Assembly: GCA_029204225.1 (NCBI GenBank)
Contig: CM055099.1
Span: 69,547,349 to 69,611,348 of the forward strand
Length of the DNA stretch: 64,000 nt
Source: Diphasiastrum complanatum
Lineage: Eukaryota; Streptophyta; Lycopodiopsida; Lycopodiales; Lycopodiaceae
Reading direction: 5' to 3'
Of this stretch, positions 1-11,124 are shown one piece after another (within the stretch, counting starts at the first letter, position 1; each line of letters starts with the position of its first letter). The position numbers and the translations under genes are program-made. The notes under the pieces are model-generated. The model made no database searches. It was not told the DNA's origin and worked only from the letters and a program-made list of their open reading frames with translations.

Positions 1-110
1 GCCAGTTGGTGGGGTAGGCAGTAGTGCTATTGGTAGCACTGTTAGGGGACGGGGTCGAAACATTACGATTCGAATCGAGTCAATCCAGACTCGGAAAATT
101 ACTACTTAAG

Positions 111-188
111 TCGAGTCGAGTCGATCCGGTATCGAGAAATTCTAAAATTACGAGTCGAGTCGATCCGGTATCAAGAAGTTCTGGTTCT
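111..188. repeat. Tandem repeat, two ~39 bp units
   Basis: Two adjacent near-identical units contain GAGTCGAGTCGATCCGGTATC followed by AAGAA/GAGAA and TTCT. A more diverged version of the start (GAATCGAGTCAATCC) precedes them from about position 70. Nothing else is recognised in the first 330 bases. Confidence 0.7.
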
Positions 189-339
189 GGATTTCGATCT
201 TCTGCTTAAAACTTCGAGTTTCTTTTTTTGTTGTTTTTATGTAGTAAAGTATATACAGATTTCAGGATGCTCGTTACCGAATGGATTTGAACCCGAGCAT
301 TAAAATCCAACACATGTATGTATATCTTAGCTTTTTACG

Positions 340-1078
340 ATCTTTAATCATTTGTCCTTTCTTCTTGCAATAATAGCATATAATATTGGATTTCGAAGAA
401 GAGGCATGTCACTAGATTGCTGATTCTTCTGCTTTGGTTTTACTTGTGGACTAATAGGAGTAGGATTTTGCTTGACTTTGCTAATCTTTTGTCTGTTATT
501 TTTTGAAAATAGTGCAATAGCCCTACTAGAGTCAGAGGAATTTCTCCTGGTTCCCTAATGTAATAACATGGAAATGTTAACTCTAATTGTGTTGACACAA
601 TCATAGTCTAGTTTTCGAAACTCTCTAGTAGACTCGATAGCAAAGTCATGACGACATCATAATCATTTACAGAAGAGTCTATCGAAGCCATTTGCTCCAG
701 TAATGACTTGAAATTTGTCACAGTCTTAATCATAGACTTTGACTCACCCATCCTAAAGAAAAGAATCTCTTTCTCAGCAACAGTCTTGAACTAACATCTT
801 TGACTTCGTAAAGTCCAATTAACATGTCCCAGACTTCCTTGCTTGTTGTGCTAATATGAGAAATCTGAGAATATCTTAGGTTCAATGCAATATTGGCAAA
901 GGCTTTGCCATATTTTTGCCTCCATCTAGCAATAACAAGTAGATCTGCTTCATGTTTTACCTCAGCCCCAATAATAACATCCATAGATCTTTGGCCACTT
1001 TGAGTTTAAATTTCCATTCAAACATTATCCCCGTCAAACTTTTCTATGACTTTGACGTCATTAGATTAATCCATTTTC
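340..1078 (-). pseudogene. Copia-type gag relic (UBN2-like)
   Basis: Read on the minus strand from about 1078, the frames give a typical copia Gag opening (KFDGDN, then EWKFKLKVAKDLW), then KEVWDMLIGLYEVKD and LLLRKRFFSLGW, the helix block of UBN2-type Gag. After a frame change near 750 comes KTVTNFKSLLEQMASIDSSV, and the tail enters a zinc-knuckle start (YYCKKK) near 345-375. Gag is the structural protein of the virus-like particle. At least one frameshift and several stops make it dead. No flanking LTR or pol is visible, so this is an isolated fragment. The domain identity is secure; the family is not. Confidence 0.75.
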
Positions 1079-2106
1079 AATGGATAACGGTTACAGAATG
1101 GAGTTGTAACAAAAATTAGCCAAAATTTGTAAGATTTTGAGGTATTGACCAAAATTTCAAGAATTTAACACTTATTCAAATTCTTGTAAATGTTGTGGTT
1201 CGACAATTTTTGGGTAAGAAATGGCTTTTAAATTTTTGTTTTCTCTTAGGCTGGAAAATTCTTATGCCAAGTTGCCAATGGATGTTTGTTCTTGAAGAAA
1301 AAATTCAAACCAGTCATCTTTTCCAAAAAAATTATTGTGGTATCTTAACCCAATCATTTTTCACAAATTATATGAATGTATTGTAGCCCAAGCTTTTTGC
1401 CATAACTGCTCCCCCCATAAATGATGGTACTGTAGCGCAATTATTTTAGCAAAATACTAAATGCAGTACAACTGCTTAATGTTTTTTGAATTTTTGCAAA
1501 TTTTTTTGCTACAAATAAGAATTACACACTTTTTAGTAGGTACTGACTACTATAAATAGTGCTATATCCTACATTGTACAAACTATCCTTGTACGGATTT
1601 GCAAGTACTTCAAATGACATGATATTTTCAACAGTATAGTAAACAGTTTGAAAACACATTATAATAAATCAGAATCATTAAATGCTCTACAGGACTTGTA
1701 CAGATCTTTGTATGGTCTGTACGGGATTGCTGAGTCACCAGTATGGGCCCGATTCAGTCTCTTGTACTGTTTGGCATATTGTAGAAGCAGAAAACATGCA
1801 TAAGTTTTGCAATAATTCTCTACTCTACAAGAAAAACATCATTATAGTCCTCTGTATGGTATCATATAGAACCATACAAGTGTATTGTCATTCAATTTTT
1901 TATATCTATGTTGGGGAATCATAATCATCTGATGACATATTGATCTATATGTATATGTGTGTGTGTGTGTGTGTGTACTATATATATATATATATATTAG
2001 TTGCTTACTATTGTCTAGACTCTATATATAAAAAACACGAAAAGTAGTCGCTTTTATTTAAGACTTTGTCATTTAATCTTTGTTCATATGTTCATTCGTC
2101 GGAACA
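1079..2106. other. Non-coding stretch without recognised gene
   Basis: A+T-rich sequence. The piece around 1548-1560 (ACTATAAATAGTGC) has a TATA-box look, so part of 1100-1930 could be an old LTR, but no paired copy exists in the window. Short open frames here show no recognisable domain. Confidence 0.4.
1955..1997. repeat. Compound (TG)n-(TA)n microsatellite
   Basis: An uninterrupted GT/TG run is followed, after ACTA, by a TA run. It is a simple repeat likely to vary in length between individuals. Confidence 0.95.
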
Positions 2107-2133
2107 TAACTATGTATGACTCTCTTGTTACAG

Positions 2134-2382
2134 GTCAAACCAGCTCTTAATAGGGTGAAGTTGACTTTGGTTGCTTTAGCTCTTTCTCTCACGGCATGTG
2201 TTTTAATTTTATCTAATATTCCTACTCCAAGCAAATTATCTTCTCGCATTGAACCCGATGCTGATGCACCCATGGAGAAAATCCATGCGAACTATAGTGC
2301 TGCATCTGCTCATCGCTTTGAGCCCGATGCCTTTGCACAAGAAAAGTTTGATGAAAAAGCACTTTTTGACTATTGCAAGTGA
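2134..2382 (+). CDS. Possible terminal exon of a host gene
   Basis: An open frame of 83 codons follows a good plant acceptor: a T-rich tract ending TTGTTACAG at 2125-2133. The product begins VKPALNRVKLTLVALALSLTA, a hydrophobic stretch resembling a membrane segment or signal anchor. An acidic/aromatic tail ending FDYCK and a TGA stop follow. It shows no retrotransposon domain, and the downstream A+T-rich sequence could be a 3' UTR. I recognise no family. No upstream exon is identified in the window, so it may be a gene fragment or a chance frame. Confidence 0.3.
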   Translation, partial: VKPALNRVKLTLVALALSLTACVLILSNIPTPSKLSSRIEPDADAPMEKIHANYSAASAHRFEPDAFAQEKFDEKALFDYCK

Positions 2383-3417
2383 ATGTCATAGGGTTTGAGT
2401 AGTAGTTCTATAGAGAGCTTCTATACCCACATGCATTTGGTGCTGTGCATGCCATTGAGGTTGTAAATTATTGATGGTTCTATACTTAAATGATTGTACA
2501 TTAATTTGTAAATCATCTCTACATGTAAATTTTCTCCAGTCTATATTATAGATTGAGAAGCATTGGCTCTATCAAAGTGAGCTACCTGCAAAATTGTAAT
2601 TCTTTCTATTTAATAAAAACTTCACTGTATTACTTATAGTAGATGGCTCCGTTATCAGTGATTTCTTAATGCAAGCGTTCTAGAACCATTGACTCATTTT
2701 TTTTAAAATGTCTCTGTCTTAGAGCATATGTATGTACACGTTTCATGCACTTTATAGGGTGTATGTACACTTTTGTTGTTTGATTCTCTTTTACATTTTT
2801 ATTTAGAAAACTAAAAAGATACTCTTTGAACGAATTTGAAAAAGTTGATACATATGAAAAGTCATTTTGTACGTGGTCATTCTATATGCTATGGAGCCTT
2901 AGAAACCCGTTCCGACCCAAAAGTCATTTTGTACGTAGTGCAGACAACTATGGAACCTTAGAAACCTGTTCAGACCCTTTTGGTTGGAACGTACTGTACC
3001 ATTCGTTCCGAAATGTACTGGCTCAGAACGTGTTTTTTTTTTCCCGTCTATATGGTATTATATAGATCTGAAATTTGTATCAGGAAGGCATAAGATCCAA
3101 CTGTAGCTTGAGAATTAGTGGTTCAGGCAGAGTTCAGAATTTGGGTTCCCAGGAAAGAATAACCTAATTTTCAAATGCCAATTTTTCCAAAAAAAAAAGT
3201 TAAATGTAACTAGAAAATAGAAGTAAATAATCTAACATTCTATATTTAACATGATTTACTTCTTACTTCTTATGAACAGCATTATGCATGTCCGGATTAA
3301 ACCTAGTGATCCTTCATTTGATATGTTTATTCCATGCTTTGGTGCTGTGCACTGCAAAGAGATATCAATATTTTTGGAAGAATTTTTACACATAATATCT
3401 TTATTTTGTGCTGTGAT
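2383..3417. other. Non-coding stretch with a short tandem duplication
   Basis: Apart from the duplication at 2857-2977, nothing coding is recognised. A GTTCCGACCC motif around 2908-2917 recurs near 5343 and 5383, suggesting a shared dispersed repeat. Confidence 0.4.
2857..2977. repeat. Tandem duplication, two ~60 bp units
   Basis: Unit 1 (2857-2918) and unit 2 (2919-2977) both contain AAAAGTCATTTTGTACGT, then CTATGGAGCCTTAGAAACC (or its close variant), then GTTC(C/A)GACCC. Only a few positions differ. Confidence 0.8.
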
Positions 3418-3912
3418 TGTCAGAAATGGTGAACTTCCGCAACTTTGTCGTTGGCAGACTTTCATGCACAGCTATAGTGTCTTTACTTTCTTACTCTATT
3501 CGCTACGTCTCTCTCTGTCTCTTACAGATCTCTATATTCACATCCTGTTATTATAATCCAGAGAGGATCATTTATACCTCCACTATGTGGAGTTTACAAG
3601 ATAGCTAAACGTCGAATCACATGACTAGTTAACGCTAATCAACTAGTTAGTTAGTCTTCGTCGTTGCTACTCGTTTCAGCTGGGCGTGAAGCCCGTTGAG
3701 CTGCCAGCTGGCAGCGCGAAAGATTTTTTTTCGATTGATTCGTAATCTCCCGTTTGCTTTCGTTCTTTTCGTTTCTTTTCGTAGTTTTTGTTTCGCGTCT
3801 CTTTTGCGGTTTGCGGAGTCAAAAACACGTTGACTGTCGCGAATTGTTCTCATTCGACCTTCGTGTCTTGTTCGTGTTGCAGCAAAAGAGTAGAATGTCA
3901 TTCCTCCAACGA
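3418..3912 (+). repeat. 5' LTR of S, with inverted middle
   Basis: The first 31 bases (TGTCAGAAATGGTGAAC...) match the start of the right LTR in the same orientation. From 3449 to about 3880 the sequence instead matches the reverse complement of 4131-4615. Then a forward LTR piece (AAGAGTAGAATGTCATTCC) returns before the copy is truncated at the RNase H relic. A perfect 16-bp palindrome GCTGCCAGCTGGCAGC lies inside the inverted part. Confidence 0.75.
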
Positions 3913-4098
3913 AGCACATTCTTCTGAAGTACCATCACATTCGAGATTTGAGCTCGAAAGGAGAGCTCCAGGTCCAGTTCATAAAATCAGAAAGTATGAT
4001 TGCAGATCTCCTCACGAAACCGCTCGACAAGCCACACTTTACCAAGCAAAGAGAGACAATTGGATTGAACGAACAAAGCTGCAAGGTTCAAGAGGGAG
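3913..4098 (+). pseudogene. Copia RNase H C-terminus of S
   Basis: The translated frame contains KYHHIRDL, then GELQVQFIKSESMIADLLTKPLDKPHF. This is the standard end of copia polyproteins, where RNase H would remove RNA from the RNA/DNA hybrid. It ends just before the polypurine tract and 3' LTR. Everything upstream in gag-pol is missing. Confidence 0.85.
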
Positions 4099-4801
4099 TG
4101 TCAGAAATTGTGAACGCCCACAACTTTGTCGCAGCACGAACAAGACATGAAGGTCGAACGAGAATAATTCGCGACAGTCAACGTGTCTTTGACTCGAAGC
4201 ATGAACGATTCGCGAATCAATTGCGAATCGAAAACACACCTCCAGGATCGCAAACCGCAAAAGGGACGCGAAACGAAAATTACGAAAAGAAACGAAAAGA
4301 ACGAAAGCAAACGGGAGATTACGAATCAATCGAAAAAAAATCTTTCGCGCTGCCAGCTGGCAGCTCAACGGGCTTCACGCCCAGCTGAAACGAGTAGCAA
4401 CGACGAAGACTAACTAACTAGTTGATTAGCGTTAACTAGTCATGTGATTCGACGTTTAGCTATCTTGTAAACTCCACATAGTGGAGGTATAAATGATCCT
4501 CTCTGGATTATAATAACAGGATGTGAATATAGAGATCTGTAAGAGACAGAGAGAGACGTAGCGAATAGAGTAAGAAAGTAAAGACACTATAGCTGTGCAT
4601 GAAAGTCTGCCAACGAGCAGAACACAGCGAAAGAGTAGAATGTCATTCCGCCAACGAGCGAGACACTGACTAATTCACTCTAAATAAAATTGATAATACA
4701 ATTACTCTATTTTCGTACATCTGGTCTTGTGATGTGTATCATGATTGCTAGAATAAAATGTGTTCTGTGATGTATAGTCGAGTGTCTGGGATTCTGTAAC
4801 A
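4099..4801 (+). repeat. 3' LTR of S
   Basis: 703 bp bounded by TG...CA, directly after polypurine tract AAGAGGGAG. It contains the uninverted version (4131-4615) of the block that is inverted in the left LTR, including the 16-bp palindrome. A TATA-like GTATAAATGATCC lies at about 4488. Confidence 0.8.
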
Positions 4802-6663
4802 GCTTCCGCACAAAAGAAAATTTGAAGACAGAAAATTGTTCGTGATAAAGAAGACGAAGAGGACGAACACGAATCAGTCTCACACACGCGCTTCCGCGAC
4901 ATTGATGTTGTACGTTGCAAAGGGAAATCAACATTTTTGGATGCGATGGGCACGCGCTTTTACAGGTAATGTGCACATGCTTCTAGTTTCATATTGCGCA
5001 TGAGAAGTGTTTGCGTGCTGACCTCCCAGTTAAGCTACTACAACCAGTTAAGTTCTGATCAAGATGTAAAAGCGTTTTGCAACTGGTCCTCAACATGATA
5101 ATCCAACACTTAACACTGAACAGTCGTGAAAAATAATGATTTCTCTTTGCAGTGGTCAGTCAAAATTATTGAAAAAAATTTAGTCAGATTATCACGACTG
5201 TTCGGTTGAACCAGTTCCGATCAGCTTGAATAATTTACATTGATTTCCCTTTCATTCTCTATGGCTCGCTCGTCCCTGGAGTGGACCTGAATTTTCCACA
5301 GGTAGCCGCAGCTGTAATAGACGTTAGAACAAAAATAAAACGTTCCGACCCAGTACGTTCCGGAACGTACGGAACGGAACATTCCGACCCATTTTGCTCG
5401 GAATGTGCTTCCAAGGTTTCAGGAAATAAGTCCCATCTAGACAATTCGAAGCCCTTGAGACGAGAAAATAAGAAGCCATCACATTGTGTTGCAAGTCTAC
5501 CAGATTACGACATTGATTTGAACATAAATCTCTTGTTACATTTCCTCCACTCAAAAATCAATACTTATAAGATCATGAACTAGTAAACAAATCTATTTGT
5601 CTTTGGAACATTTAGGGCTATCGAGGGTCCTGATTACCATTACATTAGTTCATAATGAGGTTTGATAAGTATATATTATATAGTAGAACGAAGGTTAGGG
5701 TTGGAAGAAAGGAGAACAGAGTATCACAGAAAACAGAGGGAGGCAAAAGAGTTGCCCCCTCCCTTTTCTCTCACTTCAATGGGTCGAAAGAGGCAAATGC
5801 ACCACAATCTACCTCTCTCATTCTGACAATTAGCATGCAAAACGGCAACATTGCAACACAACACCGTAAGTTTAGCTGTAATTATGTCACGATAACCAAG
5901 AACCAATTTTTTTTTCACTAGGACAGGTTGCTTAAATTGATTGGTAACCAGATAATATAACCACCCCTAGGCATATCTAGAATAAGTGCATTTATTCACA
6001 GCCTTAATTTTCCAGAAACCTCGTTCATTGGAAACTATGTACTTATTCAAACTAAAATAAACTTTGAAATGTTTTTTTTATACCATTGTCACGTTAAATT
6101 GAACATCGTCTTGACACGACTTATATTGAAACAATTACAAGCTAAGATTCACTAGCTATGCTAGAAAGCAAAACTTAAGCTAGAAAGCAAGAAAAGAGAA
6201 TGCTCAAGGAGGCTAAAGAGGAGCAATCATCATCAATTGAATAAAGGAATACAATGTTGCCCTATCTATACCCTCTCCCTGAATCAAATAGAGGATTCAA
6301 AAAAGGGAGGGAATAAGATTTGGAGAGAAAATAGTGCGCCTTTCCAATAGGAGGACCCCCACTTCAAATCAATGTGACCAAGTCCTAAAAGTATGACCAA
6401 ATAGGGCCCAAGGCTAGTATATGAATAAAAAGGGCCCTTAGGCTTGCTTATGCATAATAACGAATAGAATGGACGTGGCGAATGTAATGAGCCAAGTCCC
6501 CTGCAGAAAAGCAAAGCCCTCCACCGGCTAGCAAGACTATCTAAAACAATAATGTAAGCATGTTAAATACTGAAAAATCACGAACTAATGGAAATACTGA
6601 TGGAGAGGACATAAGTCGTCACAACAGATACCCCAAAAGTATCATAACTGTGTAAAGCAAGTA
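4802..6663. other. Intergenic stretch without recognised gene
   Basis: Holds an inverted-repeat unit (5081-5216) and a GGAACG-rich patch at 5340-5400 that includes the palindrome ACGTTCCGGAACGT and resembles 2908-3010. The rest (5450-6663) shows only short frames without known domains. Confidence 0.4.
5081..5216. repeat. Short inverted-repeat unit, MITE-like
   Basis: GAACAGTCGTGA at 5118-5129 is exactly complementary in reverse to TCACGACTGTTC at 5192-5203. Further out, AACTGGTCCTCAAC (5081-5094) pairs imperfectly with GTTGAACCAGTT (5205-5216). No target duplication is clear, so a small foldback transposon is only a possibility. Confidence 0.45.
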
Positions 6664-7227
6664 CTAAGCAAATACTACAACAACAACAAAAAAAAAATAG
6701 TCATAGCTAGCCAAATCATAAAGTAGAGAGAACATTTGCAATGACATTTGTAGTAGAGGAAAAAATGAAAGCCATGAGGGCTCGAACGCGCTCCAGAGGA
6801 ATAATATAGAAATCTGCCTGTCCAGAAAAGTCACCAATGCTATAGTCCAAGCCCTGAAACATCTGAGAGTAGATAAAAGAATGTGAGCTAGCAACCTCGA
6901 CACTGAAAGACTGTGTAGCAGAAATAGGTGTAGCACAAATCTTGTTGGAAATGTAACTGCTAATAAATGAATGTGTATTGCCAGTATCCACCAAAACAAT
7001 GTACTCTCGTCCCAAAATGCAAACACGTAATCGAATAGAACGAGGACCAACACGCCCAGCCCAAGTAGCATAAGCAAGCTGTGCATGGCAAGCGGTGGAA
7101 GCAGGATCATTAGGAAGCGGGTCAGCCGGCTCATCAACAGAATGTGGGTCAGGAGTATGAAGAATCTGGATATAAACATCAGAATCATCAGGAGTAAGAG
7201 CCTCATGGTAAAAAACTGCGGTAGGAT
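6664..7227 (-). pseudogene. Gypsy aspartic protease fragment of E
   Basis: The minus-strand frame from 7240 down reads through SIRLRVCILGREYIVLVDTG, then NTHSFISS. LVDTG plus NTHSFIS is the retropepsin active site of Ty3/gypsy Pol, which cleaves the Gag-Pol polyprotein. A downstream stretch (SFSVEVASS, then GLDYSIGDFSG) fits the flap and C-terminal half. The D-T-G triad is intact. The frame is cut at 7227 by copia D and fades out at 6664; the RT expected next is absent. The matching gag lies beyond D at 30251-31439. Confidence 0.75.
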
Positions 7228-7805
7228 TGTGAAATTTCACACGTGTGGGAATACCCTAAAGTGTGTGAATGATCTCCTAAGCAAGCTTATGCACTTATTG
7301 ATGGATGCTAGATTGAATTCCAAGGTCTAGATAAAAAAACTAAGGCATAGAGGCAAAGATAGATGCATATGTTGATAACCAAAGTACATACACTTGAAGC
7401 AAAGTGATCATTGAAAAAACTAAGTAAAATTAAGCTCCTCTCCTCGGGTAGAGAGAGAATAGAGCTAATTTAGATTCGGGTAGAGAGAGAAAGTAAAACA
7501 AGCAAATCTCACAATACTCAATGTAACTCAACTTAGATTATGATTGGAAAGAGGAGTACTTATAAAACTCATGGAAATCCTTCTTTGCATCCTATTGGAC
7601 CCCTAATCCTAGCCTCTCTAATGCTATTGGATGAGTGATGTACTCATCTTGCAATTCTATTAGATTTGTCATGAGGATTTCTCAATTTTTATTGGACCCC
7701 TTGACCAAAGCCAACACTTTGACTTGAGCACTCATCAAATTACATTAACACAAGTGTCACAAGCCTATTTACAAGCTTAACTAGCTCAAGATTACATCAG
7801 TCACA
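7228..7805 (-). repeat. 3' LTR of D
   Basis: 578 bp with TG...CA ends on either strand. The plus-strand left end TGTGAAATTTCACA is a near palindrome. On the minus strand the element side is preceded by the purine-rich TTTTTGAGGAG, the polypurine tract. It matches the split 5' LTR with scattered substitutions and one ~22-bp insertion. Confidence 0.88.
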
Positions 7806-8216
7806 CTCCTCAAAAACTAGCTTGGTAAGATCAAAGAGTTTGTGAAACTTTTTGAGTGGATTCTTTTGTATGTATATGAACTAAAAAACCAACAAAAGGA
7901 TCCATCATAACAACACCACCAAATCCATGATAAGATCTCTTTGGTAGAAATCTTTTGCTAATATCTTTGAAGAGTACTCCACCAATATGCCACTATGACC
8001 ATGTGCTTCCTCCATGCTTGATGATGGCCTTTGATTTGAAAGCTCCACTTGCATGATGGCTGCACCATAAATAGAGGAATCTGAGACTTCCAAGCCTCAT
8101 AAGAATCATAGAGATCAAGATCATAAGATGTGAAAAAAAAATGATCAAGATTATGCTTTCTAGCTTGACTAGTCCACATACAATGAACTATATCCATGAT
8201 GGATCTAATCTTGATA
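7806..8216 (-). other. 3' internal region of D
   Basis: Lies between the last coding remains and the 3' LTR. On the minus strand it matches the plus-strand region 40861-41331 in front of LTR K. The shared frames read GKDFYQRDLIMD in K and AKDFYQRDLIMD in D, with MEEA before them in both. Because the match is visible in several frames and includes stops, it is probably a conserved 3' untranslated segment of this copia lineage, not a protein. Confidence 0.55.
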
Positions 8217-9330
8217 TCAAATAAAATCTTGATCTTCTTGAGGAGAGAAGTTTACAACATGCCTCAAAACATCATGATTTTTCAAATTTTGAGCAACAAG
8301 CTCAATCTTGCTCTTATTAAATCTAAGAGCATACTTTTGATGATACAATGTCTTGCTTTTAAAATATTTTGGAAACATATCTAAGCCATCAATGACAAGA
8401 AATATGTCCATACAATAGGCATCATCCAAAACTAGAATTGCCTTACATAAATTTTGAGATGTAGAAATCTTAATAAAGCAAGGTAGTACATCAAGTAATG
8501 AAAGAGAAGCATAAGTGAGAATGTTAAAGTGGATACTACCTGAATTTTGCCTCTCTTTATCATAAAAGATGATCCATAAAGACTTGGCTATCCATCTTGA
8601 AGATCCCCTTGAAATCATATATTGAGGAGGCTCCTCCTCAAACTTCGACCCCATCACATCTTGATAACCTTCAATAGATATGATTTGAGATGCATCTTGA
8701 GACGCCTTGATCTTGGCCCCTTCCAAGGTTGAAAGTAGATCTTCATAAAATATGACTTCTTTACTCTGAGAGTATAATGGCTTTATGGGCCTCCTTGGTG
8801 GATAAACATCCAACCATGATCCATGAGATTGGATCATTCATCCTCCTTATTTCCAAGGGAATATGTGCGAAGCAAGAACCTCCAAAGACACTAAGGTAAT
8901 CATCTTTAGGCTTCTTGAATAATACTTCATATGGTGTATTTCTTCCAAGAACTCCATTACTCCTCAAAGCTTTGATCTTCAATGAGAATTCCATCTCAAC
9001 ATATGCTTTGAATAATAGGAAATAATCATGCACCATAAATCTTGAAGAAAGAAGAAATGTGCATCTTGTGTGTTTATTTTTCTTTGAAGACTTGGATACA
9101 TAAGCAACCTCAAGAGATTTTGCACTCTCTCTTGGATTCAATTTGTAGATGCCTTCATATCTAGATCCATATGCAAGGATCTCACCATCCTTCTTGATCA
9201 CACAATTGTCAATATGGAAATTGACATCAAGGCCACCATCAAGTAATTTTTCAACACTTAAGAAGATTCTGTGTGATCTTGGGAACAAAAAGAACCTCTT
9301 GAAAAGATATAACTTTTGATGATGCAAGCT
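8217..9330 (-). pseudogene. Pre-integrase and integrase relic of D
   Basis: From 9330 downward the minus strand encodes LLSVEKLLDGGLDVNFHID and YEGIYKLN, the GAG-pre-integrase linker. Compressed integrase pieces follow (MEFSLKIKALRSNGVLGRN, TPYEVLFKKPKDD, FGGSCFAHIP). The catalytic core with its Asp residues and the PQQNGVAER motif is deleted: LRSN runs almost directly into the TPYEVLF segment. Further on (below 8840) VIFYEDLL and SQIISIEGYQDV resemble the linker before RT. No RT motif is seen, so the element could not have supplied its own polymerase. Confidence 0.6.
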
Positions 9331-10517
9331 TCAAGGAAATAGTCCTTACTCCTTCAATTTTGCACTCTTGATCACTTTGCAACATATATGGACTTCTTGA
9401 TTCCTTCATAAGGCATAATAGTTGAAAAGGAATCCTTGGAGTTACACACATGTGAAGATGCTCCACTATTAATATACCAAGAGTCATCCATCTTGAAGGT
9501 GGAAGAGAAGAATTTTGATGCCATAAGTGAGAATTCTCCATCACTTGCAATAAAGTTTTCTTTCTCATGAGAGATGTTGGCTTGCTTGAATTGATTATTC
9601 TTCTTGAAGCAATTGGTGGCATAATGGTCTTTCTTGCCACAAAAGCACTTAACATCTTTTTTCTTTTCTTTGAAGTAGAATATTGAGAGGAATCATCATT
9701 CTCTTCATCTTGGTCTTTTGCTTTGTCCTTAGAGAAGTATTTGTGTTGCTTTTTGCTCCTCTCTTTGTGCTTGGCAAATAAAACTTTGTCTTCACCATTA
9801 TGATTGAGTGACAATTTGTCCATATTTAATAGCTTGTTTTCATTCCTTGATTCTTCAGCCATTAGCACTCCTTGCAAAGCCTCTAAAGTAGGTAGCTCCT
9901 CCTTGATGGCATAGGATTGGACAAGGTTCTCATACTCATCTCTCAAGCCATTAAGTATGAATTGGACTAGCTCACTTTTATTTATAGATCCTCCAATGCA
10001 AGCAAGCTCCCTATGAGTATCCTTCACTCTCAACACATAATTAGTGGCACTCTCATCACTCTTTTGAGAACTTTGGAAGATTTGATTTCTAAGAGTGAGG
10101 AGCCTAGAGATATTTTTGGCTTCATAAATAGCTTTGAGAGTATCCCAAGTTTGCTTGGCCGAGTTGCAATCACCAATCTCTCTCAAAATCTCATTAGAAA
10201 CATTCATCTTGATAAAGTGGAGAGCCATCCTAGCTCTCTTATTGTACTTTTGCACTTCTTGAAGGACTTGAGGCTCCTCCTCAATCCCAAGTACGATGTC
10301 CATCACACCTTGGAGTATCAAGATTGATTCCATTCTAACCTTCCAATAGATTCCAATAGATAGGAACCCATAGATGCCATGTAATAGTGAAGACTCCTTG
10401 TGATGAGACAATAAAATGTTGCTTCTCTCTCACTATAGGATCCTTTAAAGGTGTACTACCAACTCCTATGTAAGATCTTGCAACAAAGTGAGATATGGAC
10501 CTCACTAGCTTTTCCAA
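9331..10517 (-). pseudogene. Gag and protease of D
   Basis: The minus-strand frame from 10411 carries the UBN2-type Gag core: KRARMALHFIKMNVSNEILR, CNSAKQTWDTLKAIYEAKN, then LVQFILNGLRDEYENLVQS. The N-terminal part (10517-10335) sits in another frame. A zinc knuckle (CFCGKKDHYATNC) and the protease region WYINSGASSH are in a third frame around 9470-9660. The protease active-site Asp has become Asn (NSG for DSG), so it would be inactive. An acidic Lys-rich stretch precedes the knuckle. Confidence 0.75.
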
Positions 10518-11124
10518 TCTCTCTTAATCTAGATCAATATTACATCAATTGATGAAGTATGGACTAAGTTTGGGTCAAGCAAACTTTGGCACATGTGAAA
10601 CACTTCAAATCATCACAAATCACTCAAATGCAAGCCAATTGTATGAAAGAATGTGGGTATGACTCAAATTGATAACTAGATCTCAAAAAAGTGTGAATGG
10701 CAAGCCTAGAAGTGAGATTTTTGATCAAACAAGCATGATAGAGCCATAAATAAAAGTGTCCAACTAGGTTGGGTGCCCTACCCACCTTGATTCAATTGAC
10801 TTTAACTTTTGATTGGGAGATCCAATCACTATGAAGTCAATTGCTACACAAACTAGACTCAAATAGCTTTGAAATTAGCTATCAAGCACCAAATTTGGAT
10901 CACACATGGAAGAGAACCACCAAATTGAATTGGGCTATCCTTCACACGTGTCTGAGCAGGAAATTTTGTACAATATAAAAAATGATTCAATCCTTATGAT
11001 TATGAACCCTTTTTATCCAATTTTGCTTGAGATAGCTTGGGAGATGCAAACTAGTCTTTCTAGATCTTGATTTTCAAGGAATCTTTGAAACTTTGGATGA
11101 AACAAACATCAAGAGCTTAGGTAG
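10518..11124 (-). other. 5' leader of D, no gene seen
   Basis: About 600 bp between the primer site and the gag start. This is normal for an untranslated leader and contains no domain that I recognise. Confidence 0.5.

Larger units (their letters stand above)
3418..4801 (+). mobile_element. Collapsed copia element S
   Basis: Two LTR copies flank only 186 bp of internal sequence, the end of copia RNase H. Nearly all of gag-pol is therefore deleted. Both LTRs start TGTCAGAAAT. The right one ends CTGTAACA, and an AAGAGGGAG polypurine tract sits directly in front of it. The left LTR is rearranged: its middle is inverted relative to the right one. Five-base flanks (GTGAT and GCTTC) do not match, so no target duplication survives. 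Confidence 0.75.

Noticed and set aside
3647-4388. Basic Arg/Lys-rich frames on both strands with similar protein sequence
   Set aside because: They are the two arms of the inverted LTR segment of S read in opposite strands; similarity comes from the DNA repeat, not from a protein.
4702-4976. Overlapping minus frames with a run of Ser
   Set aside because: Lies across the end of LTR S and its flank; low complexity, no homologue recognised.
6664-7206. 180-codon hydrophobic minus-strand frame (many Leu/Phe/Val) that looks like a membrane protein
   Set aside because: It is a shifted-frame shadow of the E protease frame at 6716-7240, which has the clear LVDTG active site.
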